Below, piece after piece: positions 23,932-31,892 of a stretch of 64,000 nt of DNA (its first letter is position 1; every line of letters starts with the position of its first letter). A program made the position numbers and the translations under genes. The stretch comes from Archangium sp. (GTDB lineage: Bacteria > Myxococcota > Myxococcia > Myxococcales > Myxococcaceae). The notes beneath the pieces were generated by a model, which worked only from the letters and a program-made list of their open reading frames with translations, had not been told where the DNA came from and did no database searches. The DNA is taken from assembly GCA_030681645.1 (NCBI GenBank), contig JAUXRX010000036.1, positions 62,001 to 126,000 of the forward strand, in the 5' to 3' direction.

Positions 23932-25929
23932 GTGAGCGTGCGCAGGTTCGGGACAGCGACGGTAGTGATGGCCCTCGCCCTCTCGGCTTGCCAGTGCGGT
24001 CCAGTCGCCCTTCTGCCCGACGGCGGTGACGACGAGGTGGTGGTGCCGCGCAAGCCGGACAGCGGCGTGGTGGTGCTGCCCCCCGACGGGCCCGTCACCC
24101 GGTGGCCCGAGACCTTCGCCAGCGAGCCCTGCCCCGCGGAAGCCTTCGGCCTCGAGGTGGACGGCGGCGCGGTCAACCCTGACGCAGGCCTGCGCTTCGG
24201 CATCTGCATCGCGCTGCGCACCCTGACGGCTGACGCCTTCCTCGACAACGTGGTCGAGACCAAGCCGGTGAAGGTGCAGTTCCTCGCCGGTGGCTTCCAG
24301 TCAGAGCTGACGCGCGTGCCCGACCCCCAGGGGTTGTTCCAGGTGAAGGTGATGCGCAGCCGCTACGACATCCTCCAGCACCAGCCGGGTGGGGTGTGGC
24401 CCTACTTCGAGGGCTTCATCGATCACGGCTACGCCGACATGACGAAGGACCTGCAGTCGAACTTCCGCGCCACCTCGCACCTGCTGCGCGGGGCGGTGCG
24501 CTTCGGCGGCCTCGCCTTCACCCCCAGCATCTTCCCGCAGGACGTGTGGTTCGACGCCTACGGCACGCCCAGCTGGCAGCGCTCGATGGTGACCAGCCAG
24601 GGCGGCAGCTACGAGCTGCGCATGCTCGAGGGCACCTTCGGGCTGTTCCTCAACACGCCGGCCGCTTCGCTCTTCGGCACCGAGCTGCGCAAGTTCCCGG
24701 TGACGCCGACGCGCAACCTCACCTTCGATCGCGACCAGGAATACGACATCGACATCGCCTCGTCGGTGCTCGAGGCGTCGATCACCATCGATGGCGAGCC
24801 GCTCCCCGACGCGCGGCCCGGCACCGACTTCACCATCACCTACACGCGGCCCGGCGACACCGACGCCACCGTCTTCTCGCACCACGAGGGCGGGCTGGCC
24901 GGCTTCACCTCGCTCATCCCCAAGGGCGCCTACGGCACTACCCTCGACTTCCAGGGCGTGCCCAACCGCACCCTCCCCACGCGCATCTTCGGCAAGTCGC
25001 TGCAGCAGTCGGTCGACCTCCGCAATGACACCGGCTTCGCCATCGACTTCAGCACCCACGCGATCGAGGGCAGCATTCTCATCGACGGCGTGCCGCCGCG
25101 GCCGAACCCCAACTACAACTTCCAGATGTACCTGTTCGGCGCTGCCGGGGCGACCGCGGGCAGCAGCTTCCTGATGTACGAGATCCCGCTCGACTCGAGC
25201 TCGTTCCGCATCAAGGCGTTCCCGGGCAACTACTTCACCATCTTGAGCCTCGACGAGGGCCTCTCGGAGGATCTCGCCTCGGGCTTCTGGGTGGTCGATC
25301 GCTACTTCCAGCTGCAGGCCGACCGTTCGATGCCCATCGCCATCGACACCGCGCGCTTCACCGGCCGCATCACCATCGACGGCAAGACGCCGGTGCCGGG
25401 CCGCCGGGTGGGCACCTTCACCTTCCGCAACCGCGCCATGCAGGGCCAGTACAGCTTCTTCATGAAGGGCTTCGAGACGGCCGAAGACGGGACCTTCTCG
25501 GTCAAGCTGCCCAAGGGCGAGTACGAGGTGTACTTCACCATCGATCGCGAGACGTACCCTGACTACGCGTCGGGCCGGCAGCTCATCTTCTCCCGCGTGC
25601 CGCTCGACCAGGACGTGTCGCTCGACATCAACTACGAGACGCTCGAGATCAGCGGGCCCCTGCGCGTCGGCGGTGAGGTGGTGCAGGACACCATCGGTGG
25701 GGCCGAGGTGGGGCTGCGGCTCCAGCGCCAGCAGGACTTCCAGAACTTCGATTGGCGCTTCCAGGGCGGCAAGGAGAACTACGTGCTCCGCGTGCCCAAG
25801 GGCAGCTACGCGCTCGACTTCGTCATCTTCGAGAACGCCATCGACGGCGTCGCGTTCGGCAACGCCCCCATGGGCCTCAAGCTGAACGTGGCCCAGGCGG
25901 GCGAGCCGTTCATGAACTTCGGCCGCTGA
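23932..25929 (+). CDS. Large lipoprotein of repeated beta-modules
   Basis: The 665-residue product has an N-terminal lipoprotein signal (VRRFGTATVVMALALSACQC; lipobox LSAC). The Gly/Asp linker contains DGG turns. From about residue 270 there are several modules of about 90 residues, each built around 'ITIDGxPxPxxxxG' (SITIDGEPLPDARPGT, SILIDGVPPRPNPNY, RITIDGKTPVPGRRVG) and 'PKGxYxxxxxF', resembling carboxypeptidase-regulatory-like beta-sandwiches. I see no catalytic site; it is probably a surface protein. The GTG at 23932 has GGGAG 7 bp upstream. Its promoter appears to be sigma-54 type. Confidence 0.65.
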   Translation: MSVRRFGTATVVMALALSACQCGPVALLPDGGDDEVVVPRKPDSGVVVLPPDGPVTRWPETFASEPCPAEAFGLEVDGGAVNPDAGLRFGICIALRTLTADAFLDNVVETKPVKVQFLAGGFQSELTRVPDPQGLFQVKVMRSRYDILQHQPGGVWPYFEGFIDHGYADMTKDLQSNFRATSHLLRGAVRFGGLAFTPSIFPQDVWFDAYGTPSWQRSMVTSQGGSYELRMLEGTFGLFLNTPAASLFGTELRKFPVTPTRNLTFDRDQEYDIDIASSVLEASITIDGEPLPDARPGTDFTITYTRPGDTDATVFSHHEGGLAGFTSLIPKGAYGTTLDFQGVPNRTLPTRIFGKSLQQSVDLRNDTGFAIDFSTHAIEGSILIDGVPPRPNPNYNFQMYLFGAAGATAGSSFLMYEIPLDSSSFRIKAFPGNYFTILSLDEGLSEDLASGFWVVDRYFQLQADRSMPIAIDTARFTGRITIDGKTPVPGRRVGTFTFRNRAMQGQYSFFMKGFETAEDGTFSVKLPKGEYEVYFTIDRETYPDYASGRQLIFSRVPLDQDVSLDINYETLEISGPLRVGGEVVQDTIGGAEVGLRLQRQQDFQNFDWRFQGGKENYVLRVPKGSYALDFVIFENAIDGVAFGNAPMGLKLNVAQAGEPFMNFGR

Positions 25930-25941
25930 ACGCTGGGGCTC

Positions 25942-26646
25942 CTACTGACGCCCCCGGCGCAGCAGCAGCACCGCGGTGACGCCAATCACCACCCCGAGGC
26001 CGAGTCCGATTCCGAGGGAGCGATGGTCGATGACGGTCTGGCCGGCGGACGTGTCCGGCCACGGCGGCCCGGGCGCTTCGTCGGTGACGAACTTCCACTC
26101 GAGGTCCTGCAGGTGAAGGGACACGTTCTCCAGGTTCCCATCGCACGGGCGCCCGCCGTTCGCGGTGCTGAACCCGAACTCGATCGAGCGGCCGGCCCTC
26201 GAGAGATCGAAGCCGAGGGCCTCGAGCTCGACAGCCGAGACTGACGTCATGCCCGCGCCGCCGCGGGCCGTCGTCTTCGAAGGCTTCGAGTAGAGGCGAG
26301 CGCCCTGGCGCAGGAGCAGCTCCACGTGCACGCCGTTGGTGGTGTTCGCCGTGAAGCTGAAGACCACGCGCCCGAGCGAGCCCAGCTCGGGCTCGAACGC
26401 TGCACCCCGCCGCCAGGTCGCCACCAGGATGCTGCGGTCGAAGTGGTGGGTGAGCCCGAGCCCGAGCGCGGGGTCGGCTGGCGCCGTGTCGAAGTCGGCG
26501 CGCTGACCGCCCTCACATTCCTGCCCGGGGAAGGGCGAGACGACCGGCTCGGTGAAGAGGTTCCACTGCGGGGCGGGGTCAGCAAAGACGGTGTCGGCGA
26601 ACGCGCACGGGGCACAGCTCAGGACCATCAGGAGAGCAAGGCGCAT
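25942..26646 (-). CDS. Exported protein with C-terminal membrane anchor
   Basis: The 234-residue product has a signal peptide (MRLALLMVLSCAPCAFA), a single extracytoplasmic domain with beta-rich sequence (RVVFSFTANTTNGVHVELLL, NVSLHLQDLEWKFVTDEAP), and a C-terminal transmembrane helix followed by Arg residues (LGIGLGLGVVIGVTAVLLLR then RGRQ). That tripartite layout resembles LPxTG-like or myxobacterial sorting tags, but no PEP or Cys motif precedes the helix. The ATG at 26646 is fixed by the signal. It converges with the preceding lipoprotein gene 13 bp away. Confidence 0.6.
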   Translation of the reverse strand: MRLALLMVLSCAPCAFADTVFADPAPQWNLFTEPVVSPFPGQECEGGQRADFDTAPADPALGLGLTHHFDRSILVATWRRGAAFEPELGSLGRVVFSFTANTTNGVHVELLLRQGARLYSKPSKTTARGGAGMTSVSAVELEALGFDLSRAGRSIEFGFSTANGGRPCDGNLENVSLHLQDLEWKFVTDEAPGPPWPDTSAGQTVIDHRSLGIGLGLGVVIGVTAVLLLRRGRQ

Positions 26647-27062
26647 GGACCCGAGCAGACCACGCCCCGGCCCGGCCGGTTCCCGGATCAAGCAGGGCGA
26701 GTGGGCGCTCACGAGCGCGGTGCCAGACTGGCCAGCAGCCCAGGAGGCTTCGGAGATCGAAAGTCCTTCGTGTCCGGGCCGGCGGTGGGCGACGCTGCAA
26801 GCTCATGTTCTGGGTCGCTCCGCCTCGGCCAGATGTCCGCTTCGCTCCCATCTGTCTCGCGCAGCGTTCCGCTGCTATCGGCTCCGCTTCATGATCTGGG
26901 TCGCTCCGCCTCGGCCAGATGTCCGCTTCGCTCCCATCTGTCTCGCGCAGCGTTCCGCTGCTATCGGCTCCGCTTCATGATCTGGGTCGCTCCGCCTCGG
27001 ACAGATGTCCGCTTCGCTCCCATCTGTCTCGCGCAGCGTTCCGCTGCTATCGGCTCCGCTTC
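26647..27062. other. 416-bp intergenic region, mostly repeat DNA
   Basis: Bases 26647-26808 hold no recognised gene or motif. From 26809 the region is filled by the three-copy 86-bp tandem array. No typical promoter or ribosome-binding site is visible for the ABC transporter gene that follows. Confidence 0.6.
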
Positions 27063-27066
27063 ATGC
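26809..27066. repeat. Three tandem 86-bp repeats
   Basis: Units start at 26809, 26895 and 26981 and are essentially identical (the third has GGACAGATG for GGCCAGATG). Each begins TCTGGGTCGCTCCGCCTCGG, carries CAGATG...CATCTG and GCAGCG-TTC-CGCTGC inverted repeats, and ends GGCTCCGCTTCATGA. The unit is not a multiple of 3. The third unit ends CGCTTCATG, and that ATG is the start codon of the ABC ATPase gene. Confidence 0.9.
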
Positions 27067-27794
27067 CCGCGGTGATCGAGGTCGAGTCCATCGTCAGAGA
27101 CTTTGGCGCCACGCGCGCCGTCGACGGAGTCACCTTCACCGTCGAGGCGGGCGAGGTGGTGGGCCTGCTCGGGCCCAACGGTGCGGGGAAGACGACGACC
27201 CTGCGCGTGCTGGCGGGGCTGCTCAAGCCGGCTGCGGGCGCGACGCGCATCAGCGGGGTCGACATGCAGCTCGCCCCGCTCGAGGCCCGCCGGCAGCTCG
27301 GCTTCCTCACCGCGAGCACCGGCCTCTACGACCGGCTCACCGGCCGGGAGATGTTGCAGACCTTCGGGCGCCTGCAGCGGCTCGACGAGCCGGCCCTGGA
27401 GGCCCGCATCACCTCGCTGCGTGAAGAGCTGGAGCTGGCGCCCTTCCTCGACAAGCGGTGCGGCTCGCTCTCGAGCGGGCAGAAGCAGCGCATCAACATC
27501 GCCCGCGCGGTGGTGCACGACCCCTCGGCGTACGTGCTCGACGAGCCGACCGCCACCCTCGATCCGCTCGCCTCGCGCGACATCCTCGAGCTGGTGCAGC
27601 GGGCGAAGGCGCGAAACAAGGCGGTGCTGTTCTCGACCCATCGCATGGAAGAGGCCGAGTACCTCTGCTCGCGGCTGCTCTTCATGCGCGCGGGGAAGAT
27701 CGTGGCGCGCGGCACCAGCGCCGAGCTGCTCGCGCAGAGCGGCAAGCAGAAGCTCACCGACGCGTTCCTCCACTTCGCGGGAGGCGCGCCGTGA
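27063..27794 (+). CDS. ABC transporter ATP-binding protein (NatA-like)
   Basis: The 243-residue ATPase drives export with the permease that overlaps it. It has Walker A GPNGAGKTTTLRVLAG, signature SLSSGQKQRINIARA, Walker B AYVLDEPTATLDPLAS and the switch His in LFSTHRMEEAEYL. The overall form matches NatA/CcmA-type sodium or drug exporters. The ATG at 27063 lies in the last nine bases of an 86-bp repeat and has no clear Shine-Dalgarno sequence. The stop overlaps the permease start (GTGA). It is first of a nine-gene co-directional run. Confidence 0.9.
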   Translation: MPAVIEVESIVRDFGATRAVDGVTFTVEAGEVVGLLGPNGAGKTTTLRVLAGLLKPAAGATRISGVDMQLAPLEARRQLGFLTASTGLYDRLTGREMLQTFGRLQRLDEPALEARITSLREELELAPFLDKRCGSLSSGQKQRINIARAVVHDPSAYVLDEPTATLDPLASRDILELVQRAKARNKAVLFSTHRMEEAEYLCSRLLFMRAGKIVARGTSAELLAQSGKQKLTDAFLHFAGGAP

Positions 27795-29026
27795 AGCCTG
27801 CCTGGCGCATTCTCCTCGGCAAGGAGCTGCTCGACGTCACGCGCGATCGCCGCACGCTCGTGCTGACCATTCTCCTGCCGGTGCTGCTCTACCCGGGCAT
27901 GCTGCTGTTGATGGGCGCGATCATCGCGGCCGGCACCCAGCGCCTCAAGAACGAGCCGCTCACGGTGGCGATCGTGGGCCCTGCCACGGCTGAGCTGCTC
28001 TCGCGCAAGCCCGTGCCCGAGAAGACGACGTTCGAACCACACACCCGGGCCGAGGCCGAGCAGCTGCTGCTCGACCAGAAGATCGCCGCGGTGGTGGACG
28101 TGCCGCCCAACGCGAACGCCGAGCTCGAGGCGGGCCGGCAGACGGTGGTGACGGTGCTGTACACCAAGCGCTTCGATCGCTCGGTCGAGGCGCTCGACCG
28201 CGTTCGGCCGTTGCTCGAGAGCATCAACACCGACGCCCTCAAGGTGCGGCTCGAGGCCCGGCAGCTGGAAGCGGGCTTCGTGCAGCCGGTGAAGGCCGAC
28301 CCCGTCGACCTCGAGTTCCAGAAGGACCTGGGGCCGCTGATCGCCTCGCGGCTGTTGCCGATCGTGCTGTTGATGATGCTGATCCTGGGCGCGCTCTACC
28401 CCGCGGTCGATCTCACCGCGGGCGAGAAGGAACGGGGTACGCTCGAGACCCTGCTCGTCTCGGGGGCGCGGCCCGTCGACGTGATGGCCGCGAAGTACCT
28501 CACGGTGAGCCTGGTGGCGGTGGTGACGGCGCTGGCCAACCTGGCGGCGATGGCGGCCACCTTCGGCTTCGGGCTCTCGTTCGGGCCGGCCACCACCACC
28601 TTCCAGCTCAGCGTGGGGCAGGTGCTCACGATGCTGGCCTGCCTGGTGCCCGCGGCGCTGCTGCTGGCCGGGGTGTCCCTGGCGGTGGCCTCGACGGCGC
28701 GCACCTTCAAGGAAGGCCAGTCGCTCATGTCGCCGCTGCTGCTGGTCTGCCTGGCGCCGGCGCTGCTCAGCCAGATGCCGGGGGTGGAGTTGAACAACCT
28801 CACGGCGCTGGTGCCGCTGCTCAACGTGGCCCTGCTGATCAAGGCGGCGGTGCTGGGGAACGCGACCCCGGTGCAGGTGCTCTTGACGATGGGGTCAGTC
28901 CTGACGTTCGCGTTGATCGCCCTCAAAGTGGCCGCAACTGCCTTCAACAGCGAGGTTTTCCGGTTCGGTGGAACGGAAGGGTGGAGGGTGCTGTTGGGTG
29001 GGAGTAAGCAATCGGATCACCGCTAA
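27791..29026 (+). CDS. ABC-2 type permease (NatB-like)
   Basis: The 411-residue protein has an N-terminal cytoplasmic start (VKPAWRILLGKELLDVTRDR), a first membrane helix, a large extracytoplasmic loop (about residues 55-185) and at least five further helices after ADPVDLEFQKDLGPLIA. This matches ABC-2 exporters such as NatB. ELLDVTRDRRTLVLTILLPV and GEKERGTLETLLVSGARP are family landmarks. The GTG start overlaps the ATPase stop by 4 bp. The substrate is unknown; the next gene is pspA-like, which suggests an envelope role. Confidence 0.9.
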   Translation: MKPAWRILLGKELLDVTRDRRTLVLTILLPVLLYPGMLLLMGAIIAAGTQRLKNEPLTVAIVGPATAELLSRKPVPEKTTFEPHTRAEAEQLLLDQKIAAVVDVPPNANAELEAGRQTVVTVLYTKRFDRSVEALDRVRPLLESINTDALKVRLEARQLEAGFVQPVKADPVDLEFQKDLGPLIASRLLPIVLLMMLILGALYPAVDLTAGEKERGTLETLLVSGARPVDVMAAKYLTVSLVAVVTALANLAAMAATFGFGLSFGPATTTFQLSVGQVLTMLACLVPAALLLAGVSLAVASTARTFKEGQSLMSPLLLVCLAPALLSQMPGVELNNLTALVPLLNVALLIKAAVLGNATPVQVLLTMGSVLTFALIALKVAATAFNSEVFRFGGTEGWRVLLGGSKQSDHR

Positions 29027-29090
29027 AGCCGTGTAGAGTGTTCAGTCGTTACAGCTTCGTTCCCTCCAATCCTTAGGAGAGCGTTAACCC

Positions 29091-29825
29091 ATGTGGCAAC
29101 GGTTCAGACGCGCGATGCGCAGCTTCGTCGGCTTCTTCGTGAGCACGATTGAGGACCCCGAGCTCATCCTCGAGCAGAACATCCGTGACCTGAACGATCA
29201 GGTCCCGAAGATGAACGAGTCGATCGCCATGGTGCGGGCGAACGTCACGCTGCTCGAGAAGGAGAACGCCAAGTACAAGATCGAGGTCGGTGATCTCACC
29301 GCCAAGGTGAAGGCGGCGATCCAGGGTGGGCGCGACGATCTCGCCGCCCAGTACGCGACCCGGCTCCAGATGGAGAAAGGGGCGCTGAGCCGCAACGAGG
29401 CCCAGCTGGCCACCGCGAAGTCCGCCTACGACAAGGCGCTGAACGTGAAGAAGGCGTTCATGCGCGAGAAGGACAAGAAGACCACCGAGGCGATGTCGGC
29501 CATCCGCGACGCGCGGCGCGCGAAGTGGCAGTCGAAGGTCGCCGACGCGATGGAGTCCTTCGAGGTCGGCGGCATCGACGCGACGCACGACGAGATGCTC
29601 CGGAAGGTCGAGGAGCAGACCGCCGTCAACGAGGCGCGCATGCAGATGGCGCTCGAGTCGGTCGACACCCAGTCGATGAAGATCGAAGAAGAGGCGGAAG
29701 CCCTCCAGGCCGCCGAGCTGGTGAAGCAGTTCAAGATGGAGATGGGTCTCCAGAGCCCGGCGCCCGTGTCAGATGTCGCGAGCGGCGGCGAGAAGACCAT
29801 CGGCAAGAAGGTCGAGGTCAAGTAG
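29091..29825 (+). CDS. pspA: PspA/IM30-family protein
   Basis: The 244-residue coiled-coil protein begins [20 protein letters not shown] followed by [19 protein letters not shown], the hallmark start of PspA/Vipp1, with amphipathic helix and DPE motif. It remains helical to about residue 220 and ends in a short tail ([15 protein letters not shown]). PspA binds anionic or damaged membrane and assembles ESCRT-III-like scaffolds. A good ribosome-binding site (TAGGAGAG) precedes it. It lies between a NatAB exporter and a substrate-binding-like gene. No pspF or pspB/C is present here. Confidence 0.93.
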   Translation: MWQRFRRAMRSFVGFFVSTIEDPELILEQNIRDLNDQVPKMNESIAMVRANVTLLEKENAKYKIEVGDLTAKVKAAIQGGRDDLAAQYATRLQMEKGALSRNEAQLATAKSAYDKALNVKKAFMREKDKKTTEAMSAIRDARRAKWQSKVADAMESFEVGGIDATHDEMLRKVEEQTAVNEARMQMALESVDTQSMKIEEEAEALQAAELVKQFKMEMGLQSPAPVSDVASGGEKTIGKKVEVK

Positions 29826-29835
29826 CTGCCCTGGG

Positions 29836-29921
29836 AACCGGAGCGGAGTCGGTCCAGCGGAACGCTGGACAAGCGCAGCTGAAGCGAAGCGGAAGATGCG
29901 CCAAGACGAAGCGACCCAGAA
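29836..29921. repeat. Diverged inverted copy of the 86-bp element
   Basis: Read on the plus strand this region aligns with the reverse complement of the 26809 unit over its whole length: CAGCGGAACGCTG, GAAGCGAAGCGG and AAGCGACCCAGA match with few gaps (roughly 75% by eye). It covers the gap after pspA, the start codon of the next gene (29896) and its first eight codons or so. Confidence 0.65.
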
Positions 29922-31065
29922 AACCAGACGTCCCGTCGGCCGGTGGCTGCTCGCTTCTCTTTTGGTGCTCCTGGCCGCCGGCTCGGTGGTCGCCTCGCGC
30001 CTGGGCTTCATCGATCGCGCGCGCGATCGGCTCTACGGCCGGGCGCCCCGCCTTTCCCCCGGTGACTTTCCCGCGGGGGTGATGGCGCCCGTCGACGACG
30101 TGGTGCGCATACCCACGCGGGCGATGATCATCGGCGTGGTGCCGCGGGGCAGCTCGGCGCCCCTGATGTGGGCCGCTGGAGATGCAGAGCGGGTGGGCCT
30201 CTTCCGCGCGGGCTACGCCATCGACGTGAAGGTGCAGCGCTTCGATCGCGAAGAAGAGCTGCGCAAGGCGCTCATCCGCGGTGGGGAGAACGGCGGCGTC
30301 GACCTGGCGGCGCTGGCGGTGTCGTCGGTGGCGATGAGCGCGTCGTTGCTCCACGACGCCTCGCCGCGGGTGGTGATGCTTTTGGGGCGCAGCCGCGGGC
30401 AGGAGCTGGTGGTGGGCAAGGGCCTCACCACGCTGCGGGAACTGGCGGGCAAGCGCGTGGGCGTCGAGGATCGCGGCTCGGCCTGGTACCTGTTGTTGTG
30501 GAGCCTTTCGCGCGTCGGGCTCTCGCTGCGCGACGTCACCCTGGTGCCGCTCGACAGCGCGTACTCGGCGGGCGAGGCCCTCAGATCGGACAGGGTGGAC
30601 GCGGTGGCGGGGCTGCTGGGCGACGTCGACCCCGCGGCGCGGGAACTGGGGGCACACCAGCTGGCCAGCACGGCCGACGCGCCCCACCTGCTGGCCACGG
30701 TGCTGGTGACCCGCGGTGACTTCGCGGCCCGGTACCCCGACGCGATCCGCCGGGTGATCCGCGGGGTGCTCGACGCCAACGCCCAGGTGCTCAAGGACCG
30801 GACGGAGGGGGCGCGGGTGCTGGGGACCCTGGCGCCGCAGCTGGGAGACCCGATGGAGGCGATCGGCGCGGCGCCCCCGGCCACCCTCAAGGAGAACCTC
30901 GCCTTCTTCGGGATCGCGGACGAGGCGCCGGTGACCTACGCCGAGCTGTTCAAGAGCGCGGCTGAGCTCAATCAGAAGCTCTTTGGGGCTCCGCCCGCCC
31001 CCGAGCCCGAAGACACTGCGGAATTGGGAGCGCTCAAGTACGTTGCGACGCCGCAACCACCGTGA
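29896..31065 (+). CDS. Membrane-anchored substrate-binding-like protein (NMT1/TauA fold)
   Basis: The 389-residue product has an N-terminal membrane helix (VGRWLLASLLVLLAAGSVVA) and an extracytoplasmic domain resembling type 2 substrate-binding proteins of the ABC nitrate/sulfonate/thiamine-precursor group: LFRAGYAIDVKVQRFDREEE, VVGKGLTTLRELAGKRVGV, DSAYSAGEALRSDRVDAVAG and HLLATVLVTRGDFAARYPDA. No lipobox is seen, so it is anchored rather than free. The first codons lie in repeat DNA, so MRQDEATQKT is probably not ancestral. Its stop overlaps the next start (GTGA). It has no matching nitrate-type importer here. Confidence 0.8.
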   Translation: MRQDEATQKTRRPVGRWLLASLLVLLAAGSVVASRLGFIDRARDRLYGRAPRLSPGDFPAGVMAPVDDVVRIPTRAMIIGVVPRGSSAPLMWAAGDAERVGLFRAGYAIDVKVQRFDREEELRKALIRGGENGGVDLAALAVSSVAMSASLLHDASPRVVMLLGRSRGQELVVGKGLTTLRELAGKRVGVEDRGSAWYLLLWSLSRVGLSLRDVTLVPLDSAYSAGEALRSDRVDAVAGLLGDVDPAARELGAHQLASTADAPHLLATVLVTRGDFAARYPDAIRRVIRGVLDANAQVLKDRTEGARVLGTLAPQLGDPMEAIGAAPPATLKENLAFFGIADEAPVTYAELFKSAAELNQKLFGAPPAPEPEDTAELGALKYVATPQPP

Positions 31066-31892
31066 GCGACCGTCCGAAAAAGCGCAGCAGCCTCAAGGCA
31101 GCCCTCTCGATGCCAGCCAACTTCTTTGCGTTGGCGGCAGGGGGGATCGCGTCGATGGCGATGGGTGACTGGGTTCCGCTCGCCGCGGCGGGCGGGGCGT
31201 CGCTCCTGTACTCGGTGATGCTCTCGATGCTGCCGTCGTTCCGGCGCGCGGTGCGGGCGAACCTCGAGGCGCAGGTGAGCTCCGACGTGGCCTCGCCCGA
31301 GGAACGCGAGGCGCTGCTGGCCGAGTTGGCGCCCTCGCAGAAGGAGCACTACGACGTCTTGCGCGAGCTGAAGGACCGCATCCTCGAGAGCTACGGGAAG
31401 ATGCCGGGGGGCCGGGTGTTGGTGGCCAGCAGCGAGCGCCGGCTCGAGGCCCTGCTCACCAGCTTCCTGCGCCTGGTGGCGACGCTGAACAGCTACCGCA
31501 AGTACTTGAACGCCACCGATCGCAAGGCCATCGAAGAAGAGCTGAAGCTGCTCGAGGCCGACGCCGCGGGGGAGAAGAACGAGCGCCTCAAGGAAGTGAA
31601 GCTGCGCCGGGTGGAGATCTTGAAGAAGCGGGTGGCCCGCTTCGTTCAGGCAGACGAGAGCCGGGAATTGGTGAGTCATCAGCTCGCCAGCATCGAGGAC
31701 GTCTTGAGACTGACGCACGAGCAGTCGATCGCCATCAGGGACCCCGAGGTGGTCAGCCGCCAGCTGGAAGCGCTGACCGCCGAGGTGAACGCGACCGAGG
31801 AGACCGTGAGGGAGATGGAGCAGTTCATGCAGATCACCGAGGAGCTTTCCTCGACTGCCTCGCTGCCGTCCCCGCCGGAGCGCGTGCGATGA
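31062..31892 (+). CDS. Membrane-anchored coiled-coil protein
   Basis: The 276-residue protein begins cytoplasmic and basic (MSDRPKKRSSLKAALSMP), then has two closely spaced hydrophobic segments (residues about 19-53, FFALAAGGIASMAMGDW...AAAGGASLLYSVMLSML), followed by about 200 residues of charged coiled coil (EELKLLEADAAGEKNERLKE). It could scaffold with PspA or the substrate-binding-like protein. Start (GTGA) and stop (ATGA) both overlap neighbours, indicating tight coupling. I do not recognise a named family. Confidence 0.7.
   Translation: MSDRPKKRSSLKAALSMPANFFALAAGGIASMAMGDWVPLAAAGGASLLYSVMLSMLPSFRRAVRANLEAQVSSDVASPEEREALLAELAPSQKEHYDVLRELKDRILESYGKMPGGRVLVASSERRLEALLTSFLRLVATLNSYRKYLNATDRKAIEEELKLLEADAAGEKNERLKEVKLRRVEILKKRVARFVQADESRELVSHQLASIEDVLRLTHEQSIAIRDPEVVSRQLEALTAEVNATEETVREMEQFMQITEELSSTASLPSPPERVR

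Noticed and set aside
26809-27066. CRISPR array
   Set aside because: The 86-bp units are head-to-tail with no variable spacers and there are no cas genes.
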